Assembly: GCF_008368715.1 (NCBI RefSeq)
Contig: NZ_SMRS01000003.1
Coordinates: 186,001-250,000 of the forward strand
From: Nitrincola tapanii
GTDB taxonomy: Bacteria; Pseudomonadota; Gammaproteobacteria; Pseudomonadales; Balneatricaceae
Length of the DNA: 64,000 nucleotides
Direction of reading: 5' to 3'
The notes under the pieces are model-generated. The model was not told the origin of the DNA, made no database searches, and saw only the letters and a list, made by a program, of their open reading frames with translations. Shown one piece after another: positions 1-9,555 of this stretch (the stretch's first letter is position 1; each line of letters opens with the position of its first letter). The position numbers were made by a program, and so were the translations under genes.

Positions 1-409
<409 letters not shown>

Positions 410-563
410 TTAGTATCCTCGAAATCAGATTGATTAGTCGCACCTTAAGGGATCTTAGATGGGGATGATAATGAATAATTCCATGCGAGTAACTAGGCAG
501 GACTGCTGAGTTTTCTTTTGTTTGTGGCACAATAGCGCTTTTAGTTATGGGTAGTTTCTCGGC

Positions 564-3182
564 ATGTCCAAGGAAAAGACATTGAATATGAAAGCCACTA
601 AGGCGCCTCAGACCTTAAGCGATCACTTGGCAAGAGTCGGTAAAGAGTCGGGGTTGATTCTCTTTATAGGTGTCGCGCTAGCCTTGTGTTTAGCGGTTTG
701 GAGTTACGATGCTCGTGATCCAGGCTGGTCGCATCTGGGTTATCAGCCGCAGGTGTCAAATCTCATGGGGCAGGTGGGCGCTTGGTTAGCGGATTTTCTA
801 ATCTCTTTCTTGGGTTTTAGTGCTTGGCTCTTACCCCCTATGTTGTTGTGGCCTGCGCTACGGTTTTTGCGTCGGCGTCAGGTCGGCATGATTGATGCAG
901 TGCCCTATATCATGTTGCGCATGACGGGCGCGGCTTTTGTTTTAATTCCTCTGGCTATGCTGGCTTCCATGCATGTGGCCAACGGGGCCTTGAGTTTTCC
1001 ATTCAGTGCCGGTGGCTTAGTGGGATTGGCCTTGTCTGATCTGGCGGTGTCTTTGTTTAGTCTGCCAGGCTCCACCTTGATCGCCACGACGCTCTTGTTA
1101 TTTGGTTTGACGCTTTATATGGAAACTTCCTGGCAAGGGTTTTTAGAGGGAATTGGGCGCGTGATCTGGTTTATACCCGACTCTCTGGCACGTTTGGGGC
1201 AGCTCTCCCTTCCTAAGCTGAGCCTACCGAAAGTGCCGATCGCTAAACCTAAGATGCCTTCGGTTTCGCTTCCTGAGATCAAAGTGCCGAGCTTTAAAAC
1301 CAAGACAGCAGACGTTGAAATCAAAACTAACAGCCGCGTGGAGCCGGATCTGGGTGTGCCATCCTTTGCGCCTGAACCCATGCCCCCTGAGCCTGCTCCC
1401 CTGCATCCGCTACCGATAAATGAGGCGCTTGAGCCGCACTTGGATCTGTCGTTCAAGCCTGTCCCTGAGTTGGATACACCCGAGTCACCTCTTGATTTCT
1501 CCACGGCTCTTGAGCCAAACATACAAGCACCTAGAGTCGAGGAAGGGTTTAAAAACGGCTCAAATGTTGAGGCTACACGCAAACAATTAAAGATTGTGCC
1601 CTTATCCGAAGCACATCAACCTCTACAGGAAAGTCTTGATCCAGTCAGTGAAATCGCAAGGCGGGTGTCGGTGCGGATGAGCTTACCCAGCCTTGATCTC
1701 CTAGATGCTCCTGAGTTGAAACAGGAGCAGGGCTACAGCGAAGAGCAATTAGAGCAGATGTCTCGTTTGCTCGAAGAAAAGCTCAAGGATTTTAGTGTGA
1801 TTGCAGAAGTGGTCGAGGTGAATCCAGGCCCAGTGATTACACGTTTTGAGATCCAACCGGCTCCCGGTGTTAAGGCGAGTAAAATTAGTAACTTAGCGCG
1901 TGATTTAGCACGCTCCATGGCGGTTTCCAGTGTGCGTGTGGTCGAGGTGATTCCCGGCAAATCCGTGGTGGGTATCGAAATTCCGAATGAAAGCCGCCAA
2001 GTGGTGCATTTGAAGGAGGTTTTAGGTTCGAAAGCGTTTAGCGAGGCCAAATCCCACCTGACACTTGCTCTAGGCAATGATATCGCCGGCAACCCGGTGG
2101 TCACCAACCTGGCTAAGATGCCGCATCTTCTGGTCGCAGGTACCACCGGCTCGGGTAAGTCGGTCGGGGTGAATGCAATGTTGCTGAGCCTCTTGTTTAA
2201 AGCGACACCGGAGGAGGTTCGCTTGATTCTGGTGGACCCGAAAATGCTGGAGCTTTCGATTTATGAGGGGATTCCGCATTTGTTAACCCCAGTGATCACC
2301 GACATGAAAGAAGCCGCAGGGGGACTGCGTTGGTGTGTAGGCGAAATGGAGCGCCGCTACCGCCTCATGGCAAAAATGGGCGTGCGTAACATAGCCGGTT
2401 ATAACGAGAAGGTTTTGCAAGCAGAAGCGGAAGGCACACCTTTGTTGGATCCTCTATGGAAGCCTCAAGACTATGGTCTCAGTGCAGATGAACCGGCACC
2501 GGCCTTAACAACCTTGCCTTACATTGTCGTCGTCATCGATGAATTTGCCGATATGATGATGATGGTGGGCAAAAAAGTTGAGGAATTGATTGCTCGTATC
2601 GCGCAAAAAGCACGTGCGGCCGGGATCCACTTGATTCTGGCGACTCAACGACCCTCTGTAGATGTAATTACTGGCCTGATTAAAGCGAACGTACCTACGC
2701 GTATCGCTTTCCAGGTATCTTCGAAAATCGATTCTCGCACCATCCTCGATCAGTCCGGCGCTGAAAATCTTCTCGGCAATGGTGATATGCTCTTTTTACC
2801 TGCCGGCACAAGCATCCCGAATCGTGTACATGGTGCCTTTGTGAGTGATGATGAAGTGCACCGTACAGTAGAGGCTTGGAAACAGATGGGGCCGCCGAAC
2901 TATATTGAGGATCTGCTTTCAGAGGGTGGGTCGGAAGAGAGTGCGTTTAGCGGCGGTTCAGGCGGACTCTACGATGATGAGCAAGATGCGCTTTACGACG
3001 AGGCCGTTGCGTTTGTGACCGAAAGTCGTAAAGCCTCTATTTCAGCGGTACAGCGCAAACTGAAAATTGGTTATAACCGTGCCGCACGAATGATTGAAAC
3101 AATGGAGGCTGCTGGGGTGGTTACACCCGCAGGCAGTAATGGGCAGCGCGAAGTGCTGGCACCTCCCCCCCCTCGTGATTAA
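564..3182 (+). CDS. ftsK: DNA translocase FtsK
   Basis: Septum-anchored hexameric motor that pumps DNA towards dif and activates XerCD to resolve chromosome dimers. At 872 aa it has the usual layout: an N-terminal membrane domain with hydrophobic segments at about 30-47, 74-98, 115-136 and 150-185; a Pro/Lys/Glu-rich linker at about 200-370; the alpha/beta motor with Walker A GTTGSGKS at 526-533 and Walker B ending in D659-E660; and a C-terminal winged-helix gamma domain in the last 65 residues, which reads KOPS sequences. The linker is shorter than in E. coli FtsK (1329 aa), as in many gammaproteobacteria. No strong Shine-Dalgarno precedes the ATG at 564; the next in-frame ATG is codon 9. 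lolA follows after 21 bases, so they are probably co-transcribed. Confidence 0.97.
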   Translation: MSKEKTLNMKATKAPQTLSDHLARVGKESGLILFIGVALALCLAVWSYDARDPGWSHLGYQPQVSNLMGQVGAWLADFLISFLGFSAWLLPPMLLWPALRFLRRRQVGMIDAVPYIMLRMTGAAFVLIPLAMLASMHVANGALSFPFSAGGLVGLALSDLAVSLFSLPGSTLIATTLLLFGLTLYMETSWQGFLEGIGRVIWFIPDSLARLGQLSLPKLSLPKVPIAKPKMPSVSLPEIKVPSFKTKTADVEIKTNSRVEPDLGVPSFAPEPMPPEPAPLHPLPINEALEPHLDLSFKPVPELDTPESPLDFSTALEPNIQAPRVEEGFKNGSNVEATRKQLKIVPLSEAHQPLQESLDPVSEIARRVSVRMSLPSLDLLDAPELKQEQGYSEEQLEQMSRLLEEKLKDFSVIAEVVEVNPGPVITRFEIQPAPGVKASKISNLARDLARSMAVSSVRVVEVIPGKSVVGIEIPNESRQVVHLKEVLGSKAFSEAKSHLTLALGNDIAGNPVVTNLAKMPHLLVAGTTGSGKSVGVNAMLLSLLFKATPEEVRLILVDPKMLELSIYEGIPHLLTPVITDMKEAAGGLRWCVGEMERRYRLMAKMGVRNIAGYNEKVLQAEAEGTPLLDPLWKPQDYGLSADEPAPALTTLPYIVVVIDEFADMMMMVGKKVEELIARIAQKARAAGIHLILATQRPSVDVITGLIKANVPTRIAFQVSSKIDSRTILDQSGAENLLGNGDMLFLPAGTSIPNRVHGAFVSDDEVHRTVEAWKQMGPPNYIEDLLSEGGSEESAFSGGSGGLYDDEQDALYDEAVAFVTESRKASISAVQRKLKIGYNRAARMIETMEAAGVVTPAGSNGQREVLAPPPPRD

Positions 3183-3203
3183 GTCAGAATTTAGGATGGG
3201 ATA

Positions 3204-3827
3204 ATGCGTAAATTAATAGTGGCCTTAACCTTGGCCCTGAGCTTGCCTTTAAGTGCCGAGCCTGTTGATCAGTTGGCTTCTTTGCTTTCAGGTTACGAGC
3301 GTTTTAGTGCAAACTTTGAACAGTTTGCCACCTCTGAGCAGGGGGAGCGTCGTGAAGCTTCAAGTGGAAACTTTGCTGTCGCGCGCCCAGATCGCTTTGT
3401 TTGGAATACGCTTAAGCCCTTCCCGCAGCAGATTATTTCAGATGGAGAGTATGTCTGGATTTATGATGAGGATCTGGAGCAAGCGACGCGTAAACCGGGC
3501 AATCAGAATACGGAAAGTGCACCAGCGTTAATTCTCAATGGGCGTATTCATGAGTTGGAAATGCGTTATGACGTCAGCCTGATTCAGCAAACGGGTAATC
3601 TGATGGTCTTTGAACTCCTGCCCAAAGCAGGGCAGGATGCGATGTTCACACGTGTGCGCCTGCTGTTTGAAGATGCGGTACTGAGTGAGTTTATGTTGGA
3701 TGATAATCTCGGACAGCGTTCCACCATCTTGCTGAGTGACACGCAACTAGACCCAGAGTTAGATGAGGCGATTTTTAGGTTCACGCCTCCTGATGATATT
3801 GATGTGATCCTCGACGAAGCGCCCTAA
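3204..3827 (+). CDS. lolA: Outer-membrane lipoprotein carrier protein LolA
   Basis: Periplasmic chaperone that takes mature lipoproteins from LolCDE and hands them to LolB at the outer membrane. 207 aa, close to the family norm. A signal peptide is clear: a basic start (MRKL), a hydrophobic core and a likely cleavage after LSA (residue 18). The body shows LolA features: the early F-x-A-x-F-x-Q pattern, the [13 protein letters not shown] segment, and a [14 protein letters not shown] strand. An AGGATGGG ribosome binding site precedes the ATG at 3204. The gene sits in the conserved ftsK-lolA-rarA order, and its TAA stop shares one base with the rarA ATG, implying translational coupling. Confidence 0.95.
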   Translation: MRKLIVALTLALSLPLSAEPVDQLASLLSGYERFSANFEQFATSEQGERREASSGNFAVARPDRFVWNTLKPFPQQIISDGEYVWIYDEDLEQATRKPGNQNTESAPALILNGRIHELEMRYDVSLIQQTGNLMVFELLPKAGQDAMFTRVRLLFEDAVLSEFMLDDNLGQRSTILLSDTQLDPELDEAIFRFTPPDDIDVILDEAP

Positions 3828-5188
3828 TGTCGGATTTGTTCAGTGATCATCCCGATGCCTACGCGCCTTTAGCGGCGCGTATGCGTCCTCGGCACCTGGA
3901 TGAGTATGTCGGTCAGTCACACCTCTTAGGTGAGGGCAAACCTCTGCGTCAGATGCTGCGCCAGGGGCATATCCACTCCATGATCTTCTGGGGTCCGCCC
4001 GGTGTCGGTAAAACGACTTTGGCACGGATGATCGCTGAAACGAGTGAAGCGCATTTTATCACCCTTTCTGCGGTGATGTCGGGTGTTAAAGAGATACGCC
4101 AAGCCTTAGATCAAGCCCAGCAGTGGCGCGCTCAAAATGGGCGCAAAACACTGCTGTTTATTGATGAAGTACATCGCTTCAACAAATCCCAGCAGGATGC
4201 CTTTTTACCGCATGTGGAAGAGGGTAAAGTCATTCTCATCGGTGCGACCACTGAAAATCCTTCGTTTGAGCTGAATAATGCCCTGTTGTCTCGGGCGCGT
4301 GTTTACCGTTTGCGAGCCTTGGATGAAACGGAGTTAGAACGTGTGCTCGAGCAGGCGTTGCAAGATCCGCAGCGAGGTTTAGGGCAGAAGTCTTGGACAC
4401 TCTCTACATCGATCCGTCAGCAGTTGGTGGCAGCGGCCGATGGTGATGCACGGCGTGCCTTAAACCTGCTCGAAATTGCCGCAGATTTAGCACAAGAAGG
4501 GGATGAAGGTTGGTTCATCTCCGAAGCCGTGATGCAAGAAGTGTTAAGTGCCGGAGGCCGCCGTTTTGATAAGGGGGGCGATCTCTTTTACGACATGATT
4601 TCGGCTTTTCATAAATCAGTGCGTGGCTCGGCACCGGATGCGGCGCTTTATTGGTATTGTCGTATGCTGGATGGGGGCTGTGATCCCTTGTATGTGGCGC
4701 GACGTTTAGTGGCCATTGCTTCAGAAGATATCGGTAATGCCGATCCGCGTGCCATGCAGGTAGCCTTGGCGGCTTGGGATGCGTTCGAGCGTGTGGGGCC
4801 CGCAGAAGGTGAGCGTGCCATCGCACAGGCTGCCCTTTATTGTGCTTGTGCGCCAAAAAGTAATGCGGTTTATCGTGCCTTCAAACAGTGTTTAACCGAT
4901 ATCCGCAAGGATCCCTCCTACGAAGTGCCGTTACATCTGCGCAATGCCCCGACTCAGTTGATGCAAGCTGAGGGGTTTGGTCAGGGATATCGCTATGCGC
5001 ATGACGAGCCGGATGCTTATGCCGCAGGTGAAAGCTACTTGCCCGAACCCATCGCAGAACGCCGTTATTACCAGCCTGAGGCACGAGGTTTGGAAATTAA
5101 AATTCAAGAAAAGCTAAGTCGCCTACAAGCTCGCGATGCCGAGAGTCCAGAACAGCGCTACCCAAACAGGAATCATCCATCATGTTAG
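3827..5188 (+). CDS. rarA: Replication-associated recombination protein RarA (MgsA), AAA+ ATPase
   Basis: Clamp-loader-like AAA+ ATPase that acts at stalled replication forks; homologue of eukaryotic WRNIP1. 453 aa, the usual length. Walker A GPPGVGKT lies at 56-63 and Walker B LLFIDEVH at 109-116, followed by [15 protein letters not shown] and the ATTENPSFE segment typical of the family. The C-terminal half carries the MgsA tetramerisation region ([17 protein letters not shown], then the [19 protein letters not shown] region). The gene starts one base into the lolA stop and overlaps crcB by 7 bases, so ftsK-lolA-rarA-crcB behaves as one transcription unit. Confidence 0.96.
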   Translation: MSDLFSDHPDAYAPLAARMRPRHLDEYVGQSHLLGEGKPLRQMLRQGHIHSMIFWGPPGVGKTTLARMIAETSEAHFITLSAVMSGVKEIRQALDQAQQWRAQNGRKTLLFIDEVHRFNKSQQDAFLPHVEEGKVILIGATTENPSFELNNALLSRARVYRLRALDETELERVLEQALQDPQRGLGQKSWTLSTSIRQQLVAAADGDARRALNLLEIAADLAQEGDEGWFISEAVMQEVLSAGGRRFDKGGDLFYDMISAFHKSVRGSAPDAALYWYCRMLDGGCDPLYVARRLVAIASEDIGNADPRAMQVALAAWDAFERVGPAEGERAIAQAALYCACAPKSNAVYRAFKQCLTDIRKDPSYEVPLHLRNAPTQLMQAEGFGQGYRYAHDEPDAYAAGESYLPEPIAERRYYQPEARGLEIKIQEKLSRLQARDAESPEQRYPNRNHPSC

Positions 5189-5556
5189 CTATGTTATGCG
5201 TGGCCCTCGGCGGGGCGTTGGGAGCCTTGGCACGTTACGGTGTCTCCGCCTGGTTGACGACCCCCACAAATCATTTTCCCTGGGCGACTTTTCTCATCAA
5301 CACCCTAGGCTCTTTTTTAATGGGGGTTTTGTTTGTTTTAATTTTAGAAAAGGCACGTTTGCCTGCTGAATTCAGACCCTTGCTGATGACCGGCTTGCTG
5401 GGAGGCTTCACGACCTTTTCAACCTTCTCCTTAGAAGCGGTATCCCTCTTACACGAAGGTTATTATTTAACAGCGCTGATCTATGTGTTGCTGAGTGTTA
5501 TTCTATGCCTTGGCGCTTTAGGTTTAGGTCTGACTTTGAGTCGAGCCTGGTTTTAA
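5182..5556 (+). CDS. crcB: Fluoride ion channel CrcB/FluC
   Basis: Small dual-topology membrane protein that forms a fluoride-exporting dimer in the inner membrane. 124 aa with four hydrophobic segments. Family motifs are present: [10 protein letters not shown] (10-19), N40 in the FLINTLGSF helix, and GGFTTFSTF (74-82), which carries the Phe residues lining the ion path. The ATG overlaps the end of rarA by 7 bases, with an ACAGGA ribosome binding site inside rarA. There is no room for a separate fluoride riboswitch directly upstream, so expression probably follows the operon. Confidence 0.94.
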   Translation: MLAMLCVALGGALGALARYGVSAWLTTPTNHFPWATFLINTLGSFLMGVLFVLILEKARLPAEFRPLLMTGLLGGFTTFSTFSLEAVSLLHEGYYLTALIYVLLSVILCLGALGLGLTLSRAWF

Positions 5557-5583
5557 ACTTTGCGCTTCTTACATTTCTCTTAG

Positions 5584-6876
<1,293 letters not shown>

Positions 6877-6883
6877 GGTAAGG

Positions 6884-8095
6884 ATGGACCAGACATACGA
6901 TCTTGTCATTGTCGGTGGGGGCATGGTGGGTGCGGCACTTGCCTGCGCGCTCAGTGAAAGCCAGTATCGCATTGCCTTAATTGAGCAATTACTGCCAGCG
7001 AGCTTTTCGGTTGAGCAACCCCATGATTTACGGGTCTCGGCACTTAGCTTGGCGTCTGAGGCTTTGTTAAAAAAGATTGGAGTCTGGTCGGGCATTTTAG
7101 CGCGCAGAGCGTGTCCTTATCAGCGCATGAAGGTCTGGGAGTTGGACAGTGAGCGTGCGGCCACTGAGTTCAACAGTGCTGAAATCGGTGAACCGCATCT
7201 AGGTCATATAGTCGAAAATCGGGTGGTGCAGTGGGCGCTAATCGACCGTATTCGTCAAAGCCCGAATATTCGTTTGATCGCACCCGCTACGCCGCTCGAA
7301 ATTGAGTATGTGCCGGGCGCGAGCCTTGTGCGCTTAGATAACGGTGAAGAGCTGGTGGCTCGTCTTTTAATCGGTGCCGACGGTGGTGAGTCAGCGGTCG
7401 CGCGTGCGGCGGGTTTGGGTGTCTTGCGTTGGGATTACGCACAGCATGCCTTGATTGCGACGGTGACCACCGCGGCAGCTCAGCAGGATATTACCTGGCA
7501 AGAGTTTCGTCCGACAGGGCCTGTGGCGCTCTTGCCCTTGAGTGGATCGCATGCCTCCCTAGTTTGGTATCACCAACCCGATGAGGTGAAGCGGCGCTTG
7601 GCGCTTGATCCCGAAGCCTTTCGTCAGGCCTTGATACAGGAGTTTCCCAGCTGCCTTGGTGAAATCTTGACGGTGGAGAGTCGTGGCAGCTTCCCATTGC
7701 GCCGCCAGCATGCACAAAACTATGTGGCTGAAGGCGTAGCACTGATCGGAGATGCTGCGCATATGATTCATCCCTTAGCCGGACAGGGGGTGAATATCGG
7801 TTTTATGGATGTTGCGATTCTTGCGGAGTTGCTGCTGCACGCGGAACAAACAGACCAAGCTGTTTCCGATCTGGCACAATTGGCAGTCTACGAGAAAAAA
7901 CGTCGGTATCAGAATCTATTGATGATGCAGACGATGGATGCCTTTTACCGTGTCTTCAGTAATGATCTTCTACCCTTAAAATGGGCACGTAATCTAGGTT
8001 TGGGTTTGGGGCAGCATTTACCTTGGGCCAGACGAGAGGTCACGCGCTTCGCTACGGGTTCAGGGCGTTACACACCTAAGTGGATGCAATCTTAA
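6884..8095 (+). CDS. UbiH/UbiF/VisC-family FAD-dependent hydroxylase (ubiquinone biosynthesis)
   Basis: FAD monooxygenase of the family that hydroxylates the ubiquinone ring. 403 aa from the ATG at 6884, which sits behind GAGGTAAGG; a longer in-frame extension to 6815 would overlap serS and lacks a ribosome binding site. Motifs: GGGMVG dinucleotide fold (11-16), GADGGES near 164-169 (the DG motif), and GDAAHMIHPLAGQGVN from 289 (GD motif contacting the FAD ribityl). The family cannot be split reliably by eye into UbiH, UbiI, UbiF or UbiM, so I give no symbol. It starts 7 bases after serS and ends at a strong bidirectional terminator. Confidence 0.88.
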   Translation: MDQTYDLVIVGGGMVGAALACALSESQYRIALIEQLLPASFSVEQPHDLRVSALSLASEALLKKIGVWSGILARRACPYQRMKVWELDSERAATEFNSAEIGEPHLGHIVENRVVQWALIDRIRQSPNIRLIAPATPLEIEYVPGASLVRLDNGEELVARLLIGADGGESAVARAAGLGVLRWDYAQHALIATVTTAAAQQDITWQEFRPTGPVALLPLSGSHASLVWYHQPDEVKRRLALDPEAFRQALIQEFPSCLGEILTVESRGSFPLRRQHAQNYVAEGVALIGDAAHMIHPLAGQGVNIGFMDVAILAELLLHAEQTDQAVSDLAQLAVYEKKRRYQNLLMMQTMDAFYRVFSNDLLPLKWARNLGLGLGQHLPWARREVTRFATGSGRYTPKWMQS

Positions 8096-8114
8096 GTTAC
8101 AAACCAAGCGCCCA

Positions 8115-8149
8115 CAAAAAAGCCGCTCAATTCAAAAGCGGCTTTTTTA
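8115..8149. terminator. Bidirectional rho-independent terminator
   Basis: A perfect stem AAAAGCCGCT / AGCGGCTTTT with a short AT-rich loop is flanked by A and T runs on both sides. It serves the convergent hydroxylase (+) and phasin (-) genes. Confidence 0.9.
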
Positions 8150-8208
8150 TATAGCCTGGATTAGAGGATCAGTAAGACGGCTTGAGCCGCTTTCTGGACC
8201 TCAACCGC

Positions 8209-8802
8209 TTACTCAGCAGGTTTGGTGTCTTCTGGCTTGGCCGCTTCAACTTTTGCCGCAGCAGGCGCTGAAGTTTTGCGGGCAGGCGCAGGCTTGCTCG
8301 CGGCCGCTGTTTTAGGCTTTTCCGCTGATACAGGTGCATTCACAGGCATCAGTTTGCTAAGATCAAATTGAGCTAAATCGAATTTGCTCAGATCCTGCAT
8401 GAAAGGCACGTCACCGATATCAGACAGGCTTTTTTCAATGATATCTGCAAGTTTGTCTTTCGCTTCAGTGAGCGCAGCCAATTCCTGCTCGGCAACTTCA
8501 GTAAACTTACTGTCCAAAGTTTTAAAGAATTCGACCTGAAGGTGCAGAGCTTCTTTAGGGTCTTTGGCATCGATCAAAGCTTTAAACTGAGCGAGGCTGG
8601 AGTTGACGAAATCCGTAACGTACTCAGACTGCAAAGTGAACAGTTTTTCGGCTGTGGTTTTGTTGACTTCTGCCATGTCCACAGCAGGCTTGAATTTCTC
8701 TTTCACAGGCTGCAGTTGTTCTTCCATGTTTTTCATCAAGCTTTCAGACATTTCAGTCATCGGCTTCATCATCTCTTTGATGTCTTTAAATGGATCCGTC
8801 AT
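8209..8802 (-). CDS. Phasin family protein (PHA granule-associated), long paralogue
   Basis: Phasins coat polyhydroxyalkanoate granules and control their number and size. 197 aa starting at the ATG at 8802, behind GAGGATAGACAG; an upstream TTG in frame at 8883 is rejected because it precedes this site and overlaps the promoter. The body (about 25-135) is a helical, Lys/Glu/Ala-rich phasin domain with the AEVNKTTAEKLFTLQSEYV segment. The last 40 residues are a low-complexity Ala/Pro/Lys tail, as in many phasins. The domain is clearly paralogous to the shorter downstream-facing neighbour at 8913-9272, so the pair arose by tandem duplication. Its own promoter lies in the 110-base gap. PHA synthase is not in the window. 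Confidence 0.9.
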   Translation of the reverse strand: MTDPFKDIKEMMKPMTEMSESLMKNMEEQLQPVKEKFKPAVDMAEVNKTTAEKLFTLQSEYVTDFVNSSLAQFKALIDAKDPKEALHLQVEFFKTLDSKFTEVAEQELAALTEAKDKLADIIEKSLSDIGDVPFMQDLSKFDLAQFDLSKLMPVNAPVSAEKPKTAAASKPAPARKTSAPAAAKVEAAKPEDTKPAE

Positions 8803-8829
8803 CTGTCTATCCTCGCTCTTATAGTCAAA

Positions 8830-8899
8830 TTGTGCGATGCAACATAAAGACTTCAATCTAGCCCGTAAGGACAAGAGAGTCAAGATGAGTGCAAGCGCA
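8830..8899 (-). promoter_or_regulatory. Promoter of the long phasin gene with flanking TGC-N3/4-GCA repeats
   Basis: On the minus strand a -35 box TTGACT (8878-8883) and a -10 box TAGATT (8855-8860) are separated by exactly 17 bases. Just downstream of the -10 lies TGC-GAT-GCA (8833-8841, within TTGTGC..GCAACA), about where transcription would start. Upstream of the -35 lies TGC-AAGC-GCA (8890-8899). The centres are 57.5 bases apart. The motif resembles the CTGC-N3-GCAG operator reported for the PHA repressor PhaR; that assignment is an inference. Confidence 0.65.
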
Positions 8900-8912
8900 A
8901 CAGTCTTTCATC

Positions 8913-9272
8913 TTACTTGCCGAAAGACTTCATCAATTTTTGCATTTCTGCTACATAATCCGCATCAGCCACTTCTTTCAGGCTTTTTTCAACCAGAACC
9001 GTCAGCTGGGATTTGGCTTCGCTCAGAGCAGAAATTTCCTGCTGAGCAACGTCGGTGATTTTGGCTTCCAGTTCTTTCAGGTATTTCACCTGAGCTTCAA
9101 CGGCCGCTTTGGGATCTTTCAGCTCAGACAGCGTTTTCATCTGATTCAGGCTAGAGCTGATGAAGTCGTTGACATACTGAGACTGTAAAGAGATCAGCTT
9201 CTCAGCGGTTTTTTTGTTGATTTCGGCCATATCCATGACAGGCTTCATTTTGCTTTTCAGTTCTTCGATCAT
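8913..9272 (-). CDS. Phasin family protein, short paralogue
   Basis: 119-aa phasin consisting of the helical domain only. The start is taken as the ATG at 9272, seven bases after AAGGA; a TTG two codons earlier is also in frame. The segment AEINKKTAEKLISLQSQYV matches the corresponding segment of the 197-aa neighbour, and similarity continues through the KDPK..A..QV and QEISALSEAKSQL stretches to the EKSLKEV region. It lacks the Ala/Pro-rich tail. The gene has its own promoter and operator-like repeats (9305-9377), so the two phasins are probably expressed from separate but co-regulated promoters. It is divergent from the M16C peptidase. Confidence 0.9.
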   Translation of the reverse strand: MIEELKSKMKPVMDMAEINKKTAEKLISLQSQYVNDFISSSLNQMKTLSELKDPKAAVEAQVKYLKELEAKITDVAQQEISALSEAKSQLTVLVEKSLKEVADADYVAEMQKLMKSFGK

Positions 9273-9304
9273 CTTCAATTCCTTCCCTTCAGGGTTTTAA
9301 TAAT

Positions 9305-9377
9305 TGCTGCGTTGCAGCATGTGATCAATCTATCCGCGTCGATACCCGCTGTCAATCATTAATTGTGCGCTGCACAA
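9305..9377 (-). promoter_or_regulatory. Promoter of the short phasin gene with two perfect inverted repeats
   Basis: On the minus strand a consensus -35 TTGACA (9350-9355) and -10 TAGATT (9327-9332) are 17 bases apart. A perfect inverted repeat TGCTGC-GTT-GCAGCA (9305-9319) covers the expected start of transcription. A second perfect repeat TTGTGC-GCT-GCACAA (9363-9377) lies just upstream of the -35. Their centres are 58 bases apart, almost the same spacing as at the sister phasin promoter. The arrangement is what a repressor such as PhaR would use; binding is inferred. Confidence 0.72.
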
Positions 9378-9555
9378 ATAATTTTTGACAGCCTGAGATT
9401 TCAGTGAGGATCACCTGTCTAGGCCGTTTGAACAGGTTCAGAATCGCAGCAGGAATTGCCTGAAATTTATGATCCGAACAGATACAATCAGCTTAAGTTA
9501 ACTCTAGTCATTTTTTTTGACATCTCCATGACCTAGAACAGGATTCCGTGACTTT

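Noticed and set aside
1115-1582. Long open frames on the minus strand inside ftsK
   Set aside because: Antisense to the Pro/Lys linker of ftsK; composition follows the codon pattern of the true gene.
8803-8883. 27-codon TTG extension of the long phasin
   Set aside because: It runs through the promoter and its operator-like repeat; the later ATG has GAGG upstream.
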